From assembly GCF_022370755.2 (NCBI RefSeq), contig NZ_CP092364.2, positions 5,828,001 through 5,892,000 on the forward strand: 64,000 nt of DNA, in the 5' to 3' direction. A model generated the notes under the pieces. The model was not told the origin of the DNA, made no database searches, and saw only the letters and a list, made by a program, of their open reading frames with translations. Shown here in pieces: positions 11,701 to 23,700 of the stretch (position 1 is its first letter; the number at the start of each line of letters is the position of its first letter). The position numbers and the translations under genes are program-made. Source of the stretch: Mycolicibacterium goodii. GTDB taxonomy: Bacteria > Actinomycetota > Actinomycetes > Mycobacteriales > Mycobacteriaceae.

Positions 11701-14700
11701 CCGAAGTCGAACAGCCCCGCCGCGGTGCCGGCGAACAGCGCCGCGACGTTGCGGTGGGTCACCTCGACGCCCTTGGGGACACCGGTGGAGCCCGATGTGT
11801 AGATCACGTAGGCGGCACTGTCAGGGGCATGGTCATGGGCACTGTCCGGGGACGCCGGTTTGCGCGCCGTACTCCGGGCGGCCTCGGCCAGGATCACCTG
11901 GGGCACACCGCTGAACCGGTCGCGGGTGTCGGTGAGCAGGCACACCGGGTGTGAGTCGGCGAGAATGTGCTGCACCCGTGCGGCGGGCGAACCGATGTCG
12001 ATCGGCACATAGGTGCCGCCGGCCTTGAGCACGGCGAGCAACGCGACGATCAGATCCGCCGACCTCGGCAGAGCGACCGCGACACGGGATTCGGCGCCCA
12101 CGCCGAGTTCGGTGAGCGTGGCCGCGACCGCAGCGGCACGTTCGTCGAGCGTCCGGTAGGTGAGCTCGGTGTCCCCGCAACGCACGGCGATCGCCTCCGG
12201 ATACGCCGCGGCGATGTCGGCGAACGCGGCATCGAGCGTGCGGTCCGGTCCGGGCCGGCTCGTGTGGTTCGCGGTGTATTGCCGTTCGTCGTTGGTGCGC
12301 AGGTCGATCCGGCCGACGGGCAGCTCGGGTGTCTCGGCGAAGGCCGTGAGGATGTGCTCGACGCGTTCGGCGTACCGCTCGGCCGCGGCCGGGGTGACGA
12401 CACCCGCGTCGTACTTGATCTCGAGGGTGAGTTCGTCGTCGACGTACGCCACGAACGAAACGGGATAGTGGGGCGAGTCGGTGCCCGTGAAGCCGTGGAA
12501 CGCAACGCCTCGCGGATCGGTGTGGTCGGTGGAGCCGGTGGTCGGGAAGTTCTCGACCACGACCATGGTGTCGAAGAACTCACGAACCCCCGCGAGCCGG
12601 GCGAGCTCGGCAAGGCCCAGCTGCTGGGCGTCGAGCAGCGCACTCTGCTGGTCCTGCAGATCGGACAACGCCTTGCTGAGGCTCGCGTGCAGATCCCACG
12701 ACATCGGCACCGGGATGGTGTTGATGAGCAGGCCGACGATCGATTCGGTGCCGTCGAGTTCGCCGCCGCGGCCCGAGACCGTGGACCCGAACACCACGTG
12801 GTTGCGGCCGAGCAGCTTGCCGAGCAGCAGGCCCCATGCGCCGTGCAGCACGGTGCCGACCGTGACGCCGTGTTCGCGTGCGGCCTGGACGACGGCCGCG
12901 GTGCGTGCCGCATCGAGTGTCCGCACGACGCTGTGGTGTTCACCGACGACCGCGCCGTCGGGCCGGGGTACGAGCGTGGTCGGTTCGATATCCGCCAACG
13001 CCTGCACCCACGCTTGCCGCGCCGCGTCCCGGTCACCGGCGGTCACGGTTTCGATGTGGTCGCGAAGGGTCACCGTGAGCGGTTGCGGTGGAGCACCGAG
13101 GCCGAGCGCCGCGTTGTAGTGGTCGACGATGTCGCCGAACAACACCGGGTAGGACCACCCGTCGGCGATGATGTGGTGCATCGTCTGGATGAGCCGGTGC
13201 TCGTGATCACCCAACCGCACCAGCGTGTACCGCACCAAGGGTGCGTGGGCCAGGTCGAACGGCCGTGTGAGTTCCTCGGCGGCAATGCTCTCCAGTGCGT
13301 CGGTGTCGGCGACCTGGAAGTCGACCGGGACGTCGGCCCAGATGACCTGCGCCAACCTGCCGTCGGTCAGTTCCCGGAAGCTCGCGCGCAGGGCCTGGTG
13401 GCGCCGCGTCACCGCGGCCAGGCTCATGCGGAGGATCTCGGGGTCGACCGGGCCGGACAGTTCGGCGATCTGCTGGACACGGTAGGTGTCGGTGTTCGAA
13501 TCCCCGAACATGCTGTGGAAGTACATGCCCTCCTGCAGCGGCAGCAGGGGCAGCACATCCTCGACCTCGCCGAGCCGTTCCCACCCGTCGATGTCGTCCT
13601 GGGTCACGCTGATCAGGCCGAAGTCCGACGGGGTGTGGCCGCGCAGCTCGGTGCAACGGGTCAGCGCGGCAAGCACATCGGCCCACATCGAGCCGAGTTC
13701 TATGACATCCTCCGCGTCGAGAAGTCCACCCGGCCAGGCCAGCGTCATGCTGAGCACCGTGCCGTCGGGGCGGTCCTCGGCGAGGGCGTTGATCTCCAGC
13801 GTCATCGCCGGGTTGGCGGGGTCGACGCCTTCACTGAGCGCACCGATGCCTGCGACGGGTTGCCATTCCCTGCCCGAGCCGCCGCTGAACCGGCCGAGGT
13901 AGTTGAACAGGATCTGTGGCGGCGTGCCGGGCAACGCCCCGTTGAGGTGCCGCAGGACGCCGTACCCGAGACCGCGGTTGGGCACCGTACGCAGCTGTTC
14001 CTTGACGGCCTTGGCGGCTGCGGCGAGTTCGGCGCCGCCCGACACCACCTGGTCCCAACCGAGCCGGCCGGGATCGACGCGGACCGGATAGATCGAGGTG
14101 AACCAGCCGACGGTGCGTGACAGGTCCAGATCGGCAGCCACCAGGTCGGATTCGCGGCCGTGGCCCTCGAGACTGATCACCGCGGTGCTGTCCTGTGACT
14201 GGCCGCGGTCGGCGCGCCACTGCGCGAGGGCCAGGGACAGCGCGGTGAGCAGCACGTCGTTGACGCCGCCGTACATCGCGGCGGGCACAGCGGACAGCAG
14301 GGCCTCGCTGATGTCCGACGACAGCGTGACGTTGTGGCTGCGGACGGTACTCGCCGTGTCGATCGCCGGATCGAGCGGGCGGGGCCCCAGATCGGGATCC
14401 GGCGTGGCGAGCACGTCTGCCCAATGGTCGCGTTCATCGTCGAATGTCCGCTCGGCCAGCGCCTTCGACCACGTGCGGAACGACGTCGGGACCGGGTCGA
14501 GCACCGGGTCGACGGAAACGTCACGCCCACCGGTGCGTCCATTCCACGCCCGCGCGAGATCCTCCGAGAGGATGCGCCACGACACACCGTCGATGACGAG
14601 GTGGTGGATCACCAGCAGCAGTTGGCCAGTCGCCTCCTGGGCGTCGAACCACACCGCGCGCACCATGACGCCGTGGTGCGGATCCAGTTCGGCTGCGGCC

Positions 14701-17700
14701 GCGGCCTTCTCGTCCGCGACCCGGTCCGCGGTCAGTGCGCCGGTCCGGACCGCGAGCGGAACCGCGGAGGTCTGTTCCGGGACGGTCAAGGACCAGCCCG
14801 TCGCGGTGTCCTCGAGCCGTGCGCGCAGCATCGCGTGGGCATCGACGACGGTCTGCAGCACGCGTTCGACATCGTGGGCGGTGATTCCAACCGGTGTCGC
14901 GAGGACCATGGCCTGGTAGAAGTTCGCCAGCGGCGTGCGGGCCTGCTCGGTCTCGGCGAGCATCGGAGTCGCGGCAATGGTCCCGACCCCGGTGTCGGGT
15001 CCCGGCCTCGACACGGTCGTGGCCTCGGCACCGGCCGCCAGCGCGGCAACGGTCCGGCGCCGGAACACATCCCGCGGAGTGATGGCGAGGCCGGCCTTGC
15101 GGGCACGGCCGCACACCGAGATCGAGGAGATGCTGTCGCCCCCGAGTGTGAAGAAGTCGTCATCCACGCCGATGCCGTCGATGCCGAGCACGGACGACAC
15201 GATCTCGAGCAGGATGGCCTCGCGGTCGGTGCGCGGGGCCCGGCCAGAGCCGCTGGTCGCGGCGACAGGCTCGGGTAGGGCCGCGACGTCGAGTTTGCCG
15301 TTGATGGTCAACGGCAGGGCGTCGACGATGCCGTAGCGCGTCGGGACCATGTAGCCGGGAAGCACGCGCGCGAGGTGGTCCCGCAGGCCGGTGATGAACT
15401 GGGCCTCGCCGGTGGGTCGCTGTGCCGGAATGACGTAGGCGGCCAGGGTTTTCGCCGGTGGGTTGGTACCGGTTTGGCGCGCCACGACCGCGCAGCGGGC
15501 CACGTTGTCCGCGGCCGCGAGCACGGACTCGATCTCCCCGAGTTCGACACGGTACCCGCGGATCTTCACCTGATCGTCGACCCGGCCGAGATAGTCGAGG
15601 AGTTCGACGCTGCCGGGGCGTCGCCGCACGAGATCCCCGGTGCGGTACATGCGGCCGCCGGGCACATACGGGTCGGCGACCATCGTCGCAGCGGTCAGCC
15701 CCGCCCGGCGGTGATAGCCGCGCGCCAGCCCGGTGCCTGCGATGTACAGCTCGCCGACCGCGCCGTCGGGCACCGGCCGCAGCGCCGCGTCGAGGATGTA
15801 GCCCCGGGTGTTCCAGATCGGTTGTCCGACAGTCGGTGTGTCGCTGTCCTCGGTCCCGCCGCCGAGTGTGTTGATGGTGTACTCGGTGGGCCCGTACAGG
15901 TTGTATCCCGCCGAGTCGGGGTGATCGCGCAGCGCCGACCACACACCGTCGCCGACGGCCTCGCCGCCGAGGAGCACCAGCGCCGGTGCGTGAGCTCCCT
16001 CGTCGAGGAGGCCTGCGTCGAACAGGTGGTGCGCGTACGTCGGCGTGACGTTGATGACGTCGATGCGGTGCCGGTGGCAGTAGCCGACCAGGGCAGGGGC
16101 GTCACGGCGCAACTCCTCGTCGCACACGTGCACCTGGTGGCCTTCGACCAGCCAGAACAGTTCTTCCCACGACATGTCGAACGAGAACGACACGGTGTGC
16201 GCGATGCGCAACGGTTCGCTGGACGCGGCCCGCCGGACCGTCGGCTCGAAGATCGCTTCGCGGTGGTTGAAGTACATGTTGGTCAGGCCCGCGTACCCGG
16301 TGAGCACGCCTTTCGGCCGTCCGGTGGAACCCGAGGTGTAGATCAGGTAGGCCGGGTGATTCAACCGCGCGGCTCCGGACGCGAAGCGGCCCAATTCGTC
16401 GGCGGTCAGCGCGTGGGCGGGCGTATCCGCCAGCGCCGCAACGGTCCCCGCATCGTCGAGGGTGATCACCTCGGCGCCGTGTCCGCGTGCGTGCGCGGCC
16501 AACTCGGTACGGTCGCCCGTCGTGACCAGCAGCACCGGCTGCGCGTCGTCGATGATGGTTCGCAGGCGGTCGATCGGCAGGTCGAGTTCGAGCGGCAGGT
16601 AGGCCGCACCGGCACGCAGCACCGCGAACAACCCCACCACCATGTCGATCGATCGGGGCAGCGCCAGCGCCACGAATGTCTCGGGTGCCGCGCCCCAGGC
16701 CCGCAGGTAACGCGCGAACTGCGACACCCGGTCGTCGAATTCGCGGTAGGTCACCGCCCGGTCCCCGAACACCAGCGCGATGTCGTGCGGACTCCGTTCG
16801 GCCTGCCGTGCCAGGAGTTCGGCGATGGTGACCGGCTCGAGCGGCCGTGCGGTGGACGACCACCGGCGTTCGAGCTGTGCACTGCGATCCGTGCCGATCA
16901 GGTCGACGGCGCCGACCGCGATGTCGGGCTGCGCGGCGATGGTGCGCAGGACGGCCAGGAGTTGTCCGACCATCTCGGCGGCGCGGGCGTCGTCGACGAC
17001 CCGGTGCTCGAGCTTGATCGTGAGCTCCCGGCCTGGTGTCAGCACCCAGGTGAGGGGGAAGTGTGTGGTGTCGTGGTAGCTGACGTCGACGATCCCGTGC
17101 CGCGATTCCAGGTCGGTGAACGTGTCGTCGTCGAGGAAGTTCTGCAGCACCAGCAGCGAGTCGAACAGTGCGCTGCCGGAATCACCTGCGGCACGCTGGA
17201 TCTGGCCGAGCCCAAGGTGATCGTGACGCATCATCGCCACGCGCTGCGCACCGATCGCGGCAATGGCTTCTGCCACGGACCGCGTGGGCGACATGTCGAC
17301 CCGCACCGGCACGGTGTTGAGGAACAGGCCGATGGTCTCGTCGATACCGACGAGGTGTCCCGGGCGGCCCGCGACGGTCGTGCCGATCACCACGTCGGTG
17401 GTCCCCGCGTGGTAGCCGGTCACCAGCGCCACGGCCGCGGTGACGACGGAGTTGAGCGTCGCACCGCGTGCGCCGGCGCACGCGTGCAGGTGTTCGGTGA
17501 CCTCTTCGGGCACCGTCACGACGATGCGGCCGGGTTCGGTCTCTGGCCGCGCGTCGGGATGGTCCGGTGACACACCACTCGCCAGCGTCGGTTCGGTGAG
17601 GCCGGCCAGCAGGTTCCGCCACGCGTCCGCGGCGCCCGAGGTGTGCGGGTCGCCGTCGGTGGCCAGCCACTGCAGGTGACGCACCACCAGGTCGGCGTGC

Positions 17701-20700
17701 GGGGCCACCGCACCACGCTGTGCACCGGAGTCGTACAGCGCGAACAGTTCCCGCAGCACCAGTTCACGGGACCAGCCGTCGAACAGCAGGAAGTGGTATG
17801 TGAAGAGCATCCGGTCACGGCCGCCGGGAAGGCGGATCACCGTCAGCCGCAGCAGTGGTGGTGTCGTGAGGTCGAAGGGCGCGGTGCGGTCGTTGTCGGC
17901 GACATGCTGTCCCGCCGCCGGGTCGTCCCGGTCGGACAGGTCGACGACGGTGATGTCCGACGGGGGATCGGTGATGACGAGCTGCACGACGGCCGTCGCG
18001 TCCGGCGCGGGCTCGGCTTCGACGTGTTCGACGGTGCGGAACCCGACCCGCAGTTGCCGGTGGCGCCGCAACAGCGCCGTGAAGGCTCGCTGCATGGCGT
18101 CGACATCGATGCGGCGGTCGAACTCGAAGATGTTCTGCGCGATGTAGGTCGGGCCCGCGTCGGCGAGCGTGCTCTGGTAGTAGACGCCCTGCTGCAACGG
18201 CGACATCGCCCAGATGTCCTCGACCGCATCGGTTTCCCGGATCCGCTCGACGGTCGCACCGGACAGCCGCACGGTGCCGAGCGGTTCGACCGGTGCGTTC
18301 GCGGCCACGGTTGGGGCCTCCTCGACGAGGACGGCCACGCCCGCGGCGGTGCGGCCGCGGAAGACATCCTCGGTGGCGACGTGGTATCCGGCCCGGGCGA
18401 GTCTGGTGGTGACCCGGATCGCGGAGATGCTGTCGCCGCCGACGGCGAAGAAGTCGTCGTCGGCTCCGAGACCGTCACGTCCGAGCACACCGGACATCAC
18501 GTCGAGGACGGTGCGCTGCACGTGGTCGGCCGGCGCTGCGGTACCACGTGTGGCCGGGCCGGGCTCGAGGAGCGCGCGCAGCGCCGTGGCGTCGCGTTTG
18601 CCGTTGGGCAGCAGCGGAATCGCGCGTACCTGTCGGACCGTGGCCGGTACCAGGTGTCGTGGCAGTTCGGCGCGCACGGTGTCCAGGAGCGCCTCGGGTC
18701 CCGCCGCTGCGGCCTCGAGCACGACGAACGCGGCGAGTTGTGCTCCGGTGCCGATGACCGCCGCCTCGCGTACGCCGGGCTGCCGGGCGAACACGCTCTC
18801 GACCTCGCCCGGTTCGACGCGGTGGCCGTTGATCTTGAGTTGATCGTCGGCGCGCCCCGCGAACACCACGCGACCGTCGGGCAGTACCGCGCCGAGATCG
18901 CCCGTGCGGTACATCCGCACGCCGCCGGGTGCCGCGACGAAACGCGTGGCGGTCTGACCGCCACGGCCGAGGTAGCCACGTGCCAACTGGACACCGGTGA
19001 CGTAGATTTCACCGATCACACCGGCCGGGAGTTCACGCAGTCCGGCGTCGAGGATGCGGACACCCGCACCCGGCACGGCCGCGCCGAGGGTGATGCCTGC
19101 CGCGTCCTGGGCGCCGATCAGCACGTCGCCGGTGACCTCGGAGGACCCGTAGGAGTTGACGATCTCGGCGTCCGGGCAGGCGCGGCGCAGCGTGTGCAGG
19201 TGCTGGGGTTCGAGCGCCTCGCCGCTGACGATCCAGCGGGTCAGGGCCGCAACGTCTTCCGTGCGCTCGTCGGCGAGCACCGCGGCGAGCGCCGGTACGG
19301 CGAGTAGTTGTTCGACGCCATGGGCCGCGACGAGTTGTGCGAGCCGGCGGCCGTCACGGGCGGTCTCTTCGCCGGCGAGGATCGTGCGGGCACCGGCGAC
19401 CAGCCCGGCGAGCAGTTCGGTGGTGCCGTCGATGAACGACAGTGAGCTCTTGGCGACGCGTGTGGCGGCGGGCCACACCGCGACGGCCCACGCGAGGCGG
19501 TTGGCCAGCGCGGCGTGTGTGCCGACGACGGCCTTGGGCTCACCCGTGGAGCCCGACGTGTAGAGCAGCGATACCGCGTCGGCACCGTCCACCGCCACGG
19601 GCGTGAATTCCGCATGCGCGCCTGCGGTTTCGGTGGTCCTGACGATCGGCGTGTCCGCGGGCAGGGTCCCGGACACCACGTGCAGTCCCACCCCGTCGAC
19701 GATCACCGCGGCCGGGCGCGCATGCTGCAGCATGTACTCGATGCGCGCCCGCGGGTAGGACAGGTCCACCGGGAGATACACCGCGCCCGCGGAGATGATC
19801 GCCCACATCGCGGCCACCAGGTCGGCCGACCGTGCGGCCGCCAGCCCCACGATGTCGCCGCGGCGTACACCCGCCGCCACCAGAGCGGCGGCCAGTTCGC
19901 GGGCACGCGTGTCGAGTTGGCCGTATGTCCATTCGCTGTCACCGACGACCAGCGCGGTGGCGTCGCGGTGCAGGGCCACCGCGGCGGTGAGCATGGCGGT
20001 GACGGTCTGCGGCGGCCCGGCCGGCTCGGCCCGCACCACAGGGCCGGCCAGGTTGATGTCCTCGGGGCGCACCATCGGGTCGGCCGTGAGCGCGGTCAGC
20101 ACCTCGGCGAATGCCGAGACGGCGCTCTCGGCCAGCACGTCAGACACGTGCCGGCGGTCGTTGGTGACGGTCACGGTGATGGTGTCGCGCACGCTGATCA
20201 TGAGTGTCAGCGGATAGTGCGGGGCCTCGATCACCCCGATGTCACCCAACGTCAGCTCACCACGCGCATGTGTGGTCGCGCCGAGGTTCTCGATCACGAC
20301 GAGGGTGTCGAACAGTTCACCGAGCCCGGCAAGACGGTGCGCCTCGGTGAGCGGCAGGTGATGGTGTTCCAGGAGGGCCGCTTCCGCGGCTGCCAGCCGT
20401 GCGGCGACCTCCGTACCGGAGTCACCGGCAGTCCATCGCACACGCACCGGGATGGTGTTGACCAGCAGGCCCACGATCGACTCGATGCCATCGGCAGAGT
20501 CGACACTGCCACCACGCCCAGACACCACGGTGCCGAACACGACGTCGTCGCGGCCGGTGAGGCGCCCGAGTGTCAGGCCCCAGGCGGTGTGCAGCAGTGT
20601 GCCGACCGTGACCGCGGCGCTGCCTGCCGCGGCCGCGACGACACTGCGGGGTTGCAGGGTCACGGTGCGTGTGCCGAAACCGGAGCCGGCTTCGTGATTG

Positions 20701-23700
20701 CGGGCACCGTCGGCCGCGGCGAGGCGGGTCGGCTCGGCGATGCCCTCGAGCACGGGTGCCCAGGCCGTCCGGTCGGCCTCGGCGTCGCGTGCCTGGAGCC
20801 AGTCGACGAACCGTGTGAATTGCGGTGCTGGACCGTTGAAGTCGTCGCCGGTGTAAGCCGTGAGCAGATCGTCGAGCACGATGGGCACCGACCAACCGTC
20901 GGCGACGATGTGGTGCACGGTCTGGATCATGGTGTGCACGTCGTCACGGCGGCGGACCAGTGCGTAACGGGTCAGGGGCGCTGCGGCCAGGTTGAAGCGG
21001 CGTTCGCGTTCCCACCGGGCCCGCCGGCTCACCACGGCCGAGGGATCGGCGGCGTCGCGGGCGTCGATCACATCGAAGTCGGGGGCGACCGCCGCGGCGT
21101 GCACCGCGACCGGGGTGCCGTCGGACAGCGTCGTGAACACCGCGGACAGGGCGCGGTGCCGGGCCACCACCGATTCCGTTGCGCGCCGGAACCGTTCGGT
21201 GTCCAACGGGCCGGTGATGTCGACGATCTGCTGCACCACGTACGGGTCGCGGTTGCGGCTGAAGGTCGAATGGAAGTAGATGCCCTGCTGGGCCGGGGTG
21301 AGCGGGAGGATGTCCGTGAGATCCGGATAGCGGCGTTCGAGTTCGGCGACATCGTCTGCGGTGATGTCGACCCGGTCGAAGTCCGATGCGCTGTGTCCCC
21401 GCACGTCGTCGCTGGTGGCGATGGCGGTCAGCAGATCGGTCCACATCCCGGCGAGCGCGCGGACCTCCGATTCCGCGACGGCCTCGGCCGGCCAACTGAA
21501 CGTCGCGCGCAGCACCGTACCCTCGGCCACCGTGACGGCCTCGGCGTTGACCTCGAGCAGACGCGGCAGCGGCATGCCCGGGTCACGGTCTTCGAGCACG
21601 GCGACGTTGTCGTCGGCGAATGCCCATGGCCGGTCGGCCGTGTCGAATCGGCCGAGGTAGTTGAACAGCACCTGGGGCACCGCGTCGAGGCCGGTGGTGC
21701 CCTCACGCAGGTAGCGCAACGCCCCGTAGCTGAAGCCGTGCGACGGCACCGCGCGTAGCTGATCCTTGACCGACCGTACCGCCGCACCGAGGTCGGCACC
21801 ACCGCCGACGGCGGCCTGCCAGTCGAACCCGTTGTCGCGCAGGGCCACCGGGTAGAGCGTGGTGAACCAGCCGACCGTGCTCGAGAGGTCGAGGTCGCCG
21901 ATCAGGTGGCCTTCGCGGCCGTGGCCTTCCATCTCGACCAGCAGCGTGTCGGCGTTCACGCCGCGCCCGTGCAGCCAGCGGCGTAACGCCAGGTACAGTG
22001 CGGCGACGAGGGCGTCGTTGACGTGGCCGTGGATCCGGTCGGGGACCGCGGTGAGGATCGGGTCGGCGACCGCGGCGGGGAGTTCGACGGTCAGGCGGGA
22101 CTCCGTGGCGACGGTGTCGCGCTCGGGATCCAACGCCCGGTCGCCCCAGAATGTCTCACTCGTGGCACACACCTGCCGCCAGTACTGCAGATCCGCGTCG
22201 AATCCACCGTTCGCGACGGTTTCGGTGAGACGTTGCGCCCACGCGCGCCACGACGTGTTCTCGGCGGGCAGCTCAGCGGGCCTGCCGTCGAGGATGAGGC
22301 GGTGTGCGGTGGCGACGTCCTCGGCGAGAATGCGCAGCGACACCCCGTCGATCACGGTGTGGTGGGCGACGACCACGAGGCGTCCGGGTGCCTGCGGGCG
22401 GCGGATCCATCCGAATGCGATGCGGGTGGTGTCCAGTGCAGACACCAGCTGCATCGCCACATGTTCGACGGCCTGTGAGATCTCCCCGGTGGAGTGGGTC
22501 GTGAGTAACGTGATCTGCGGTGGCGCGTCGGGGATCTCGAGGTCCGACGCGGTGCGGCCGGGCCGCGACCACAACACGTGGTGGCGCCGCACCGTCGCTG
22601 TGAGCGCCGCGCGCAGCGTGGTCTCATCGGTGTCGGCGGGTGTCACCAGTGACATGCCCTGGTAGAAGCCGTCCATGACCGAGCCCGTGGCGCCGACCTC
22701 GTCGAGCCACCGCAGGATGGGTGTGGCATCGGCCGGACCCGAGGGTTCGATGGCCACCCCGACGGCGTCGACGTGGGAGTCGGTGCGGGATTCGTCGAGC
22801 AGGGGAGCCAGCGCCTCGACCGTGCGGTGGGCGAACATGTCGCGGGGACGCAGGGTGTAGCCGGCGGCGCGCAGCCGACCGACCACGCGGATCGCCACGA
22901 TGCTGTCGCCGCCGAGCGCGAAGAAGTCCTCGTCGACGCCGACCGCGTCGATGTCGAGTGCGTCGGCGAAGGCCTGGCACAGCACCGTTTCCCGCGGTGT
23001 GCGCGGCGGCCTGACCGTTTTGCTGCGCGCGATGTCCGGCGCGGGCAGCGCACGGCGGTCGGTTTTTCCGTTGGCGGTCAGCGGAACCCGCTCGAGCGCC
23101 ACGAAAGCCTTGGGCACCATGTACTCCGGCAGGCGGGTGTGCGCCCACTCGGCGACCCGGGCGTGCAACGATGCGTCGTTGGTGACGCCGTCGACGGTCA
23201 CCAGGTAGCCGACCAGCAGGTCGGCGCCACTGGCCCGGTGCACGTCCACGACGGCCTGCCGCACCGCGGGGTGATCGGCCAACTGTGACTCGATCTCCTC
23301 GAGCTCGACACGCCTGCCACCGATCTTGACCTGGTTGTCGGCGCGGCCCAGGAACTCCAGTGTGCCGTCCTCGGTCCACCGCGCCAGGTCGCCGGTGCGG
23401 TACATCCGGGAGCCGGTGCCGTCGAAGGGGTTCGCCACGAACCGCGACGCGGTCAGGGCCGGCGCGTTGACGTAGCCGCGGCCGAGCAGGAAGCCTGCGG
23501 CATACAGCTCTCCGCCGATCCCCGGCGGCACCGGGCGCAGATACTCGTCGAGCACGTACAGCTGCGTGTGGGGGTTGGGGCGGCCGATCGACGTCGCGAT
23601 GCGCTCGGCGGTGTCGCGGTAGATCACGTGCGAGACGCCGATGGTGGCCTCGGCCGGGCCGTAGCCGTGGTAGAGCGTCGTGGTCAACTGCTTGCGGAAA

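Noticed and set aside
3102..22665. Very long plus-strand open frames opposite the NRPS (for example 3102-5783, 11967-14120, 15375-17570, 19515-21758)
   Set aside because: Their products are Arg/His/Gln/Gly-rich with no domain pattern, they lie exactly antisense to conserved NRPS codons, and repeated motifs in them mirror repeated NRPS domains. They are high-GC shadows.
2800..22920. Regularly recurring near-identical DNA segments suggestive of repeats or a CRISPR-like array
   Set aside because: They are the conserved core motifs of repeated A, T, C and E domains, several kb apart, not short spaced repeats. No CRISPR array or insertion sequence was seen in the window.
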